DNA of 13,391 bases from Mucilaginibacter sp. (GCA_028288315.1 JAQBNY010000142.1:1-13391), one strand, 5' to 3'. Numbered from the stretch's first letter, positions 1 to 6,484 are shown. A program made the numbers and translations. Notes: a model not told the origin generated them from the letters alone.

Positions 1-757
1 TATCCACAGCAATTCCGATCACCCCAACCTTGAAAAAGAAAAACAAGTAACCATAGCCTATATGGCGCAGGTTAAAATATTAGCCGCGCAAGGTGCCCGG
101 ATAGTACTGCTGCCGGAACGTGCCATCGGTATTGACAAAGCCTGGGCCAACCAGATCATTGCCATTTTAGACAGCACAGCAAAACAAAACCATGTATACA
201 TTATTGCCGGCTACACCAACCTGCGGAACATGCCAGAACGTAATTCGGCCATTGTTATTGATCCCAACGGCAATGTGTCTGCCGACTATAATAAAACGCA
301 CCTGGTGACTGGCTTCGAAAACCAGTTTACCCCCGGCGGCATTCCTGGCCTGTTTAAATTTAACGGTGTACAATCAGGCGTTGCCATCTGCAAGGACCTC
401 GATTTCCAGGCCTACCTAAAACAATATGGCGAAAATAAACCCGGCTTTATATTCGTCCCCGCCTGGGATTTTATCGTGGACGACTGGCTGCACGGGCGCA
501 TGGCTGTATTACGCGGCGTAGAGAACGGCTTTTCGGAAATACGTTCAGCCCGCTTGGGCCGCCTCACCGTCAGCGACCAATATGGGCGCGTAACCGCCGA
601 GATTGTTACTTCCAATAAGAAACAGGCTTCGCTGCTGGGAAGTGTTTCGCCACAGCACATAAACACCCTTTACACCCAATGGGGTGATTGGCTGGGCATG
701 GTTTGTCTGCTGGCAGCGCTTGCGTTTGTTTTTGTGGGGTGGAGGAAAAAAAATTAA
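1..757 (+). CDS. Nitrilase-fold, apolipoprotein N-acyltransferase-like protein (5' truncated by window edge)
   Basis: The frame is open to the first base of the window, so the ATG at 62 is internal and the true start lies further left. Visible signatures of the carbon-nitrogen hydrolase fold are the candidate catalytic Glu in LLPER, the Lys in YNKTHLV and the nucleophile Cys in GVAICKD, in the usual E-K-C order and spacing. The C-terminus has one hydrophobic helix (WLGMVCLLAALAFVFVGW) followed by WRKKN. A C-terminal membrane helix after the hydrolase domain is typical of Lnt-type acyltransferases, which N-acylate lipoproteins in the inner membrane. The N-terminal membrane helices expected for Lnt would be outside the window, so another membrane-bound nitrilase-family amidase is not excluded. 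Stop codon TAA is at 755-757. No neighbour on the same strand suggests an operon. Confidence 0.8.
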   Translation, partial: IHSNSDHPNLEKEKQVTIAYMAQVKILAAQGARIVLLPERAIGIDKAWANQIIAILDSTAKQNHVYIIAGYTNLRNMPERNSAIVIDPNGNVSADYNKTHLVTGFENQFTPGGIPGLFKFNGVQSGVAICKDLDFQAYLKQYGENKPGFIFVPAWDFIVDDWLHGRMAVLRGVENGFSEIRSARLGRLTVSDQYGRVTAEIVTSNKKQASLLGSVSPQHINTLYTQWGDWLGMVCLLAALAFVFVGWRKKN

Positions 758-991
758 TATCGCAATGCCAAAAAATTCACCAATTTAACATAAGGCAATT
801 GGCGGTATATCCTAATTGTTCGTTTCGAGATCATAGACGAGCTGTCTTTTCAATCAGAGATTAGGCGAATGGAAGGTTCTTTTAAAACCTGATACGTAAA
901 CGGACGAAAATGCTGATGCAACCTCCCGGAATGCGGCAAGAACGACAAAATGCGCGGTTGATTCTTGTCTTTTAACTCAGGTTACTAATTA

Positions 992-1385
992 TTACTTGGC
1001 CGCCTCAACATAACTAAGCATCCATTGTATGCCAAACTGGTCTGTAAACATGCCAAAATAAGCGCCCCAAAACTGATCTTCCAGTGGCATCATCACAAAA
1101 CCACCTGCCGAAAGGCTGCTGAAAAGGTTTACGGTTTCTTCCTTGCTGCTGGTATCTAAGCTTATCATAAAATTATTGTCGACATTAACGGTTCCCCGGC
1201 CCAGCGGCATGTCAATGCCTGCTATGGCGCCGCCGCCAATGGGCAAGGCTATGTGGAGTATTTTTTCGCCTTCTTCGGCCGGCATAACTGGCGCGTTTGG
1301 TATGTCTTTAATACGTTGAAAATGGCTGAACTCGCCGCCAATTACCGATTTATAAAAATTAAAGGCGGCCTCTGTTTGGCAGTGA
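992..1385 (-). pseudogene. VOC (glyoxalase/PhnB-like) protein, 5' end lost
   Basis: The intact part encodes a PhnB/glyoxalase-superfamily (VOC) protein. FNFYKSVIGGEFSHFQRI lies upstream of the ATG at 1283-1285 in the same frame, and ends such as DQFGIQWMLSYV at the C-terminus are typical of this family. The ATG at 1285 is therefore internal. Reading upstream gives TEAAFNFYKS, which in the family is preceded by about a dozen residues of first beta-strand. Here that segment is missing, there is no start codon, and the frame meets a TGA shortly beyond. The break coincides with the start of an unrelated fragment on the plus strand. I infer a deletion or rearrangement endpoint at about 1380-1395. 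A short product from the internal ATG (97 aa) could still be made but would lack half of one VOC module. Confidence 0.7.
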
Positions 1386-1693
1386 TTATAAAAACATGTT
1401 CGGCCAGGTCAGTAATAAAGAAAACCGGCATACCGTGGTAGCCGGTGTGGCATATACCTTACCCATGTTGTTTATTGCTGATGCCCGGATTGATGGAAAT
1501 GGCAAATTGCGTTTCCATCAATCCGGGCCGTGATGATGTGCCGATTTCCAAAAGACTGCGCTTTAATATAATGGTGAATACAGACAAAGAGTATGCAACC
1601 GGTTTGCGGTATATTGTAACCAAGTATTTTTCACTTTCAACACATTATGACAGTGATATGGGCCTTGGAGGAGGGCTAACATTAACCTACTAA
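1386..1693 (+). pseudogene. C-terminal remnant of an outer-membrane-barrel-like protein, frameshifted
   Basis: From 1396 the frame reads MFGQVSNKENRHTVVAGVAY and then LPMLFIADARIDGNGKLRF, and hits TGA at 1531. The adjacent frame continues from 1529 as DDVPISKRLRFNIMVNTDKE and ends at 1693 in GLGGGLTLTY. Alternating residues and an aromatic last residue resemble the final strands of an outer-membrane beta-barrel, possibly of a copper-resistance type. I am not sure of the family. Both 5' and 3' parts look coding, so this is one gene tail split by a net +1 (mod 3) length change at the inverted repeat 1483-1528. Everything upstream of about residue -95 is absent, because the sequence there belongs to the VOC remnant on the other strand. 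No function is expected. Confidence 0.6.
1483..1528. repeat. Perfect 17-bp inverted repeat, 12-nt loop
   Basis: The left arm GCCCGGATTGATGGAAA (1483-1499) is exactly reverse-complemented at 1512-1528, separated by 12 nt. It lies inside the barrel-like remnant, exactly where the reading frame breaks. There is no T-tract, so it is not a normal terminator. The left arm fits the coding sequence (ARIDGNG) and the right arm replaces the expected codons, so the right arm is probably the derived copy. Confidence 0.85.
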
Positions 1694-1737
1694 ATTAGAA
1701 AAGCTATGAAAAATCATGGAACGGAACAATCTCGTAA

Positions 1738-2040
1738 TTAAATTTCAATGCTTAATCTTAGATGCCCTCCTAAACCATTCTCGACGATGTTTCTTAAAGT
1801 AGAGAAGCGAACATCTTTCAAATTATTTTCTACTTTAGATATGTATGCTTTTGTCGTCCCACATTTTTCAGCAAGTTGATCCTGGGTCAAACCCCGGGCC
1901 TTTCTTGCTTCATGTATTAAAAAACCAATTTTAAATTCTTCGTAACCTGCATCAAATTCATCTCGACTTGGCGTACCAGGTTTACCATATACAGAATCAA
2001 TGTGTTCTGACAATGTTGTTAAATTTTTACTTGCTTTCAT
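1738..2040 (-). CDS. higA: HigA-type antitoxin, XRE-family helix-turn-helix
   Basis: A 100-aa protein with an XRE helix-turn-helix at about residues 46-70 (LIHEARKARGLTQDQLAEKC, then GTTKAYISKVENN) and the GGHLRLSIEI-type end seen in antitoxins paired with Gp49-like toxins. Its ATG (2038-2040) lies inside the toxin gene, a 14-bp overlap, so the two genes are translationally coupled with the toxin first. That order is the hallmark of higBA, unlike relBE. The antitoxin should neutralise HigB and repress the operon by binding the palindrome at 2390-2407. Length is normal and there are no internal defects. Confidence 0.87.
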   Translation of the reverse strand: MKASKNLTTLSEHIDSVYGKPGTPSRDEFDAGYEEFKIGFLIHEARKARGLTQDQLAEKCGTTKAYISKVENNLKDVRFSTLRNIVENGLGGHLRLSIEI

Positions 2041-2374
2041 AGTATTCTGCTTTGATTTTTAATGCTCTCTTGATTTCCTTTGGGGGTGTTTTTTGCGTTT
2101 TCTTTTGAAAGCCGTTAATAGCAATGATCAGCATTCCTGTGTCGAAAAAACAAAATATTCTATAAATATCACTTCCTGTTTGCACTCTGATCTCATATAA
2201 TCCATCAGTTCCTTCAAGATGTTTAAGATATATCTCCGGCACTATTTTCTGCTGCTCGATGACGAGTAAGGTCCAAATAATCTTTCTCTGAATTTTATCA
2301 CCTAAGCTGTTAAAAAAATCTAAAAAGTAATTTTTATAAAAAATTACCTGCCTTATTTTTATTTCGTTGCTCAT
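2027..2374 (-). CDS. higB: HigB/RelE-superfamily toxin (phage Gp49-like)
   Basis: A 115-aa basic protein. GLYEIRVQTGSDIYRIFCFF and NGFQKKTQKTPPKEIKRALK are characteristic of Gp49-like HigB toxins, ribosome-dependent mRNA interferases of the RelE fold. I chose ATG 2372-2374 (MSNEIKIRQ). The longer frame would start with TTG at 2398 inside the operator palindrome, which is unlikely. A Bacteroidota -7 element (TATATTTG, minus strand, 2376-2383) lies immediately before the ATG, so the message may be leaderless. The pair sits 3' of the integrase, as cargo often does in integrated elements. Both genes look intact, unlike their neighbours on each side. Confidence 0.87.
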   Translation of the reverse strand: MSNEIKIRQVIFYKNYFLDFFNSLGDKIQRKIIWTLLVIEQQKIVPEIYLKHLEGTDGLYEIRVQTGSDIYRIFCFFDTGMLIIAINGFQKKTQKTPPKEIKRALKIKAEYYESK

Positions 2375-2375
2375 A

Positions 2376-2407
2376 CAAATATAATTACAGTTGCCCAATT
2401 GGGCAAC
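2376..2407 (-). promoter_or_regulatory. higBA promoter with palindromic operator
   Basis: GTTGCCCAATTGGGCAAC at 2390-2407 is a perfect 18-bp palindrome. On the minus strand its TTG (2404-2406) is followed by 20 nt and then TATATTTG (2376-2383), matching the Bacteroidota TTTG-N19-21-TAnnTTTG pattern. The palindrome covers the -33 box and half the spacer, which suits repression by HigA. That HigA binds here is inference. Confidence 0.65.
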
Positions 2408-2427
2408 ATTTGTTTAATAAATTTTAA

Positions 2428-3656
2428 TTAACCCAGTTTTGCCCTGAGTACCGCCATATCATCACTTACTTTCTTTTCCAAAACACGGGCGTAGATTTGC
2501 GTGGTAGCAATTTTGGTATGCCCCAGCATCTTGCTGACAGTTTCGATTGGAACGCCGTTTGAAAGCGTTATAGTAGTTGCAAACGTGTGGCGAGCAACAT
2601 GGAATGTGAGATTTTTTTTAATTCCGCAAAGGTCAGCTATCTCCTTCAGGTAACTATTTACCTTTTGGTTGCTATGATAGGAAATAGGGTGCCTTTAGCT
2701 TTTGCCCGAAGGTTGCCTTTATAATTATTAAGGATTTCTTGTGCCTGTCCGAGCAATGGCGTATTAACCGGAATTGAGGTTTTTTGACGAAAGGTTTTGA
2801 TCCAGGGCTCAGCATCAATCCCTTTAACAATATGTTCCGGCTTTAAATTCATCATATCCACATATGAGAGGCCGGTGTAGCAACAAAAGACGAACATATC
2901 CCTAACCATTGTCAGGCGTTCCAGCTCAAAGGTTTTCTGTTCAAGCGATTTGAGCTCCCATTCATTTAAAAACTCCTTTTCGACCTTTTTCTTTTTGAGT
3001 TTAAAACCTTTGAATGGATCTTTTTCAACCCAGCCCAGACCAATAGACAGGTTAACCATTTTCTTAAGCCTAACAAGGTGTTTAAGCACCCCATTAGTAT
3101 CCATTGGTTTCTGATGATCGACAGGCTTGTGGTTGTGCAGGAAGATCTCGAAATCAGATATGAACTTGTAATTAAGAAAAGAAAGCTGGATATCGTCTTT
3201 TTTATGTTTCTGTTTAAAGAATTTAACAAGGTATCGTTGTGTAACGTAATAATGCCTCATCGTACCAATGCTCAATAAAGCTAAAGCCTGTTCATTGTGA
3301 TAAGCTATTAATTCACTAAACATGATAGGTGCATCTTCCTGAATATTTCCGAGAAATGCATCCTTTAAAGTATCGCTGTTGATCCGCTCTCCATTCAATT
3401 CCATATCCCGGTAATGACCTTTGAGTGTCATTCGTACTTCGTCGAGATAATCATTGATCGCCCGGCCTTGCTTGGTGTCCTTCCTTCCTCCGCCTTTGAT
3501 CTTATCCCAATGTTCAGTCTCCGCCTGAAAGTTCTTTAAAGCCATGTAGCTCTTTTTACCATCCACCACAAGCCCTAAAAACACCGGCGCGAAGCCGTCT
3601 TTCATCCTTTCAGCTCTCAATTTGAAGTGGATACTGAATCTGTTTGTTGCTTTCAT
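2428..3656 (-). pseudogene. Bacteroidetes-type tyrosine integrase, broken by a one-base frameshift
   Basis: The first frame (332 codons from ATG 3656) holds the N-terminal arm-binding domain, the SAM-like core-binding domain (about residues 110-215) and the first half of the catalytic domain. TGLSYVDM has Ser264 in the place of the first catalytic Arg, as in the CTnDOT integrase, and there is a candidate catalytic Lys292 (RQKTS). It stops at 2658. The next frame continues without loss as NSYLKEIADLCGIKKNLTFH, VARHTFATT, ETVSKMLGHTKIATTQIYAR and ends at 2428. This supplies HxxR, the second His and the nucleophile Tyr. The joined length is 1229 nt, one base short of 410 codons. The slip lies at about 2670-2685, after LFP. 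No convincing slippery heptamer is visible, so I favour a deletion or a base-calling error over programmed frameshifting. Confidence 0.88.
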
Positions 3657-3697
3657 AATTAATCTGTTTTAATACATTTTAAAATGGTTTGATATTT

Positions 3698-3854
3698 TGG
3701 TACTCCAAACCGTTGGAAATACCAAGTCAAACAGGCTCAAAACAGGTCATTTTTAATGATTTTTTTCAGTATTAATTATTTGAAAATCAATTAATTATAA
3801 CGTTTTAGAGTACCACAAATGTAGAAAACAAAATCTGGTACTCACTTTGGTACC
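3698..3854. repeat. TGGTACTC boxes, candidate integrase arm-type sites
   Basis: TGGTACTC occurs at 3698-3705 and 3836-3843, inverted at 3808-3815, and as TGGTACC at 3848-3854. All lie between the integrase start and the tRNA 3' end. GGTTTG and CAAACC (3686-3691 and 3706-3711) bracket the first box. Clustered short repeats upstream of int beside a tRNA are what attachment-site arm regions look like. Binding by the integrase is inference. The opposite att copy is not in the window. Confidence 0.45.
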
Positions 3855-3892
3855 GGAAACATTGAGAAAGTATGCGTAAAATTGAGTGGTCT

Positions 3893-3934
3893 GAAAACAA
3901 AAAACCCCGTAAATCATATAATTTACAGGGTTTT
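3893..3934 (-). terminator. Rho-independent terminator of the tRNA-Val transcript
   Basis: The stem is 3901-3914 with 3921-3934 (14 bp, one C/A position that becomes a G-U pair in the minus-strand RNA) and the loop is six bases. On the minus strand it is followed by TTTTTTGTTTT. It starts 20 nt after the encoded CCA. Confidence 0.8.
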
Positions 3935-3954
3935 GGGACTATTAGTATCCCTTT

Positions 3955-4032
3955 TGGTGGGAGTTACTGGGTTCGAACCAGTGACCCTCTGCTTGTAAGG
4001 CAGATGCTCTGAACCAGCTGAGCTAAACTCCC
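3955..4032 (-). tRNA. tRNA-Val (anticodon UAC), CCA encoded
   Basis: On the minus strand the gene starts GGGAGTT at 4032, and the acceptor stem closes with AACTCCC, discriminator A and an encoded CCA ending at 3955. The D arm is AGCTCAGCTGGTTCAGAGC. The anticodon arm TCTGC-CTTACAA-GCAGA places UAC at positions 34-36, reading GUA (Val). The T arm contains GGTTCGAACC. It is 75 nt without CCA, with no mismatch in the acceptor, so the gene appears functional. It has its own promoter and terminator. Its 3' end faces the integrase, so it is the probable integration target. Confidence 0.95.
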
Positions 4033-4081
4033 TTTGGTTCTCCCCTACAATTAAGCTTTGCGCCCGTTCGTTTTGGGACTG

Positions 4082-4112
4082 CAAATATAGAATTTGCAGC
4101 CAATACCTCAAA
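4082..4112 (-). promoter_or_regulatory. Promoter of tRNA-Val (Bacteroidota consensus)
   Basis: On the minus strand TTTG (4109-4112) is followed by exactly 19 nt and TATATTTG (4082-4089). This matches the Bacteroidota housekeeping-sigma pattern (-33 TTTG, -7 TAnnTTTG) at every defined position. Transcription should start at about 4075-4078, leaving a leader of about 45 nt before the tRNA. Confidence 0.8.
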
Positions 4113-4591
4113 AAATATTTTAAATTATTTTTAAGTCGTAGATATACAGTATGTTGTATTTTCTTAGTGTGGCTGCTCCTTGCTCTAAATGTTAGTGAAT
4201 CTTAATTCTTCTTCTATTATACCCTCATAAGTGCTTTTAGAAATTGCTTAAATTAAGTAACTACCGTTCATCAATGAAAGCTTAAATCATTATCAAATTA
4301 CTCATTAAGTGTTATAATAAGTTAGAATAACGGTACATTATCAATAATCTAAACCTTGAACAGCGGTTTATGATACAAACTCATAAACTCTCGCTTTTAG
4401 CTGAGTTGCCTGAGAAGTAAGAACATGATCAGTTCTACACTGATGAAAAGGTTAAAGATTATGTCTAAGAAAGATTAATAAAAAAATACATAAAGCTTTG
4501 ATATATAGAATATTATTTTTTACTTTTAATAAATATTATTTCTATAAATGATAGTTATTTTCTTTTAATATAAATCTAAATCTTAACAATC
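4113..4591. other. AT-rich gap, mostly featureless
   Basis: This gap of about 480 bases has no intact ORF or RNA gene that I can recognise. The part 4331-4501 resembles decayed coding sequence and is listed separately. The last 90 bases are almost pure A/T and presumably form the leader and promoter of the gene at 4592, but I see no clear TAnnTTTG there. Confidence 0.5.
4331..4501 (+). pseudogene. Possible decayed ORF with two in-frame TAA codons
   Basis: The frame beginning RYIINNLNLEQRFMIQTHKL runs to LPEK, TAA (4418), then EHDQFYTDEKVKDYV, TAA (4466), then ERLIKKYIKL and TGA at 4499. The composition after LAELPEK (charged, amphipathic) looks more like protein than like random AT-rich DNA, where stops would be far more frequent. 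I do not recognise the family. Chance remains possible. Confidence 0.3.
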
Positions 4592-5041
4592 ATGGGCAAA
4601 AAATTTTATGGTGTTATAGTAAGTTACACTATTGTTAGCACCTGGTACAACAACCCCGATCACCCTGATTTTGACAGCTTTATTTTTCAGCAACAGAATG
4701 ATACAAGCACTAAGGCTAAGAAAGATTATACATTAATTGCTTATCCAGTCGATGTAAATGGCAAGGTACTGAGTGGCGCAAGTGTAATTGAGGGTTTGCC
4801 CGGTACCAAGAATAAGCCTATAAAGGGAGATTTAGTTAATTACGCAAATATGAAGCTGGATAAAACTGCTCTGTCTTATCTCTATCCAAAAGATTGTACT
4901 TCTGATCTGGAAATAAACCCAACGGAGAATTATAAAATGCCTAATGGTTTAACAACCAACTATATGGCTTATGAAGCGGTCACATATGCAGATAAGCTTG
5001 CTATAGTAAAACGTCCTGTCAATCCGTCACCACCGGCTTAA
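4592..5041 (+). CDS. Orphan hypothetical protein, 149 aa
   Basis: I do not recognise this protein. It starts MGKKFYGVIVSYTIVSTWYN and has no signal peptide or long hydrophobic stretch beyond the short segment VIVSYTIV. It is rich in Tyr, Asn, Asp and Lys, and contains a sheet-like middle (YTLIAYPVDVNGKVLSGASV) and a proline-rich tail RPVNPSPPA. A 450-nt frame without stops in DNA this AT-rich, with a codon usage typical of Bacteroidota, supports a real gene. There is no Shine-Dalgarno, as is usual in the phylum; the start context is AT-rich. It stands alone: the tRNA is upstream on the other strand and a gap of more than 500 bases follows. Its location beside tRNA-Val suggests accessory cargo. 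The function is unknown. Confidence 0.65.
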   Translation: MGKKFYGVIVSYTIVSTWYNNPDHPDFDSFIFQQQNDTSTKAKKDYTLIAYPVDVNGKVLSGASVIEGLPGTKNKPIKGDLVNYANMKLDKTALSYLYPKDCTSDLEINPTENYKMPNGLTTNYMAYEAVTYADKLAIVKRPVNPSPPA

Positions 5042-5442
5042 TATTATATAGTAAATATTGAGGGATTTCGCAAACTTATTTGAATAGTAATTCCTGAGTT
5101 AATTTACCGCCTTGTGTAACCCTAAGATCATCCTCGATGGGGCTTTTGCGTGTAAGCCCTCCTTATTGGTATTAAAAACTTTTTTACTCATGGCGTCTAA
5201 CTTATTTCTCATACAATCAAGCATTGCATAATTTTTATTTCATACATAAACAGCAGATCTCAGTCGTTTTTTAAGGTAATATATCGTAAATAGGTATCCT
5301 CTTCAATAACTCTTACATTTTTTTATACTACCAACTTGCCTTTAATGCTGCACTACAGTAGCGAGCATGTTCGCGAATTCACTTCTGGTACTAGTTATAG
5401 TAATCTTAATTCCACGCTATTAATGCAGTGTTACAGTTTTAA

Positions 5443-5497
5443 AAGATAATTTATTAGGGTTTGCACACTTTTTACACAAAAGTGTAATCATTATCTT
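5443..5497. repeat. Nested inverted repeats upstream of the 166-aa orphan
   Basis: The outer arms AAGATAAT (5443-5450) and ATTATCTT (5490-5497) enclose the inner arms ACACTTTT (5465-5472) and AAAAGTGT (5478-5485, 5-nt loop). They could be a regulatory stem or a leader structure for the gene at 5587. AT-richness raises the chance expectation, so this is only a candidate. Confidence 0.35.
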
Positions 5498-5536
5498 AAA
5501 AAGCAACTTCGCTTAAAAGAATGCGTATAAGTGAGG

Positions 5537-5556
5537 AGAACTGCCCGGGTAGTTCT
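5537..5556. promoter_or_regulatory. 20-bp near-perfect palindrome, candidate operator
   Basis: AGAACTGCCCGGGTAGTTCT is palindromic except for one G/T pair, and it is markedly GC-rich at the centre (CCCGGG) within AT-rich surroundings. It ends 30 bp before the ATG at 5587. The position suits an operator. No regulator is identified. Confidence 0.4.
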
Positions 5557-5586
5557 AATTTGTTTTCCCTAATGCTAATTTAACTA

Positions 5587-6087
5587 ATGACTAATATACA
5601 AAGGGTTAACCTGTCATGGCTTGCGATGGCCATGACAGCCCCTGAATTTGCAAATGAACGATACTATTATGATGCCGTAACGGAATTATTCTTTTACACT
5701 AAGTATATTGATAACACAGTGGCTTTATATACATTCCTTGATTATCCCTTATCAGAAAGGGAATACAACGACATAAGTGTAAGGCTTGAGTTAATTGATG
5801 AGGAGGCTTGTGAAATTGTTGAAATTCCCCGCTTTAGTGTTCAAGAAAAGAGAGCTATCCAGCTTGATTTTTTGTGTAATATTGAAAACGGTTACAACCT
5901 AAACGATTTAATAACAGCGGTTGCAAGCCAGAAAGACGATTATAGAATGGCACTTGATATCGTTTTAAATGAAAATAGTAATTATGCCCCCATGACACCA
6001 TTTTGGGAGGAGTTTAAACTGAAAACTGTATTTACTTCAATTAATCGTTTTACCAGCAAGGTTGGTATAGAATTGAAATTCGATTAA
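5587..6087 (+). CDS. Orphan hypothetical protein, 166 aa
   Basis: I cannot name this family. The protein is acidic and rich in aromatic residues: ERYYYDAVTELFFYTKYIDN, VRLELIDEEACEIVEIPRFS and a C-terminal helix before SKVGIELKFD. The alternation resembles small soluble alpha/beta proteins such as UPF0158, but the resemblance is weak and I do not assert it. The start at 5587 gives the longest frame; internal Met codons at positions 14 and 16 are alternatives. A perfect 10-bp inverted repeat (5611-5638) covers codons 9-17 and could fold in the mRNA near the start. A palindrome lies 30 bp upstream. It is convergent with the gene ending at 6140. Confidence 0.7.
   Translation: MTNIQRVNLSWLAMAMTAPEFANERYYYDAVTELFFYTKYIDNTVALYTFLDYPLSEREYNDISVRLELIDEEACEIVEIPRFSVQEKRAIQLDFLCNIENGYNLNDLITAVASQKDDYRMALDIVLNENSNYAPMTPFWEEFKLKTVFTSINRFTSKVGIELKFD
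5611..5638. repeat. 10-bp perfect inverted repeat inside the start of the 166-aa gene
   Basis: CTGTCATGGC (5611-5620) and GCCATGACAG (5629-5638) are exact complements around an 8-nt loop, giving a stable hairpin in the first 52 nt of the coding region. It could limit translation initiation or be an operator half-site pair. It could also be a coincidence of coding sequence. Confidence 0.5.
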
Positions 6088-6139
6088 ATAAATTATTACA
6101 ATTTAGAATAACATAATAAGGCTGGTAAGTTATACTTAC

Positions 6140-6484
6140 TTACATAGCTATTTCTTGGCCCGGACGCGGGTCCTCGGGCAAAATTTCCATTTCGGGGAAG
6201 TTAATATATTCGGCGTACCACTGTATTGCACCTACAACATCCAGGGCATCATCGGCAGTAATATTAATGGTTTCAAAGGCATATAATTTTTTATCGGCAT
6301 AACCATAAAGCTGTATTTCGTTGCTATTGGCATGAAATCGCTCTTCGCTGATACAAAAAACCCTGATCTTTAAACCGGTATCCCTTGAGTGGATAACATC
6401 ACGGCAGGCATCACTAGGGTCAGTAGCCAATAAATATACATTATGATCCATGTGCTGTAGCATTGTTAGGTTTTGATTATACAT
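6140..6484 (-). CDS. Orphan hypothetical protein, about 114 aa
   Basis: Not recognised. It is a small soluble acidic protein with VYLLATDPSDACRDVIHSRD near the N-terminus and a helical C-terminal part (ADDALDVVGAIQWYAEYINF) ending in PEMEILPEDPRPGQEIAM. I prefer the ATG at 6482-6484 (MYNQNLTML). The frame can be extended to a TTG at 6508 (122 aa). It is convergent with the 166-aa gene; only 52 bases separate the stops and there is no strong terminator between them. Base composition is more GC-rich than in the two orphans to its left, so it may belong to the older chromosome rather than to the insertion. Confidence 0.65.
   Translation of the reverse strand: MYNQNLTMLQHMDHNVYLLATDPSDACRDVIHSRDTGLKIRVFCISEERFHANSNEIQLYGYADKKLYAFETINITADDALDVVGAIQWYAEYINFPEMEILPEDPRPGQEIAM

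Larger units (their letters stand above)
5042..5586. other. AT-rich gap with dyads, no recognised gene
   Basis: These 545 bases contain no ORF that I trust. Visible structure: AAGATAAT at 5443-5450 and its complement at 5490-5497 enclose an inner inverted repeat ACACTTTT/AAAAGTGT (5465-5472 with 5478-5485). A near-perfect 20-bp palindrome lies at 5537-5556. A 30-codon minus-strand frame at 5099-5191 (MSKKVFNTNKEG...) exists but has no support. Confidence 0.5.

Noticed and set aside
757..991. Possible gene remnant between the acyltransferase-like gene and the VOC remnant
   Set aside because: Six frames give only short stretches with no recognisable motif. I see nothing supportable there.
2655..2690. 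Programmed -1 frameshifting in the integrase
   Set aside because: No X-XXY-YYZ heptamer in the right phase and no clear downstream stem. Integrases of this family are normally single-frame.
3931..4080. Direct repeat TTTTGGGACT on both sides of tRNA-Val (3931-3940 and 4071-4080)
   Set aside because: Only 10 bp and not overlapping the tRNA end. It may be a leftover of duplicated tRNA spacers and is too short to call an att pair.
5099..5191. 30-codon minus-strand ORF starting MSKKVFNTNKEG
   Set aside because: Too short, no promoter or family match. A neighbouring frame (LTRKSPIEDDLRVTQGGKLT) looks equally coding, so at most this is a decayed fragment.
6125..6139. Small hairpin GTAAGT-TAT-ACTTAC between convergent genes as a terminator
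   Set aside because: Weak A/T-rich stem without a T-tract on either strand.
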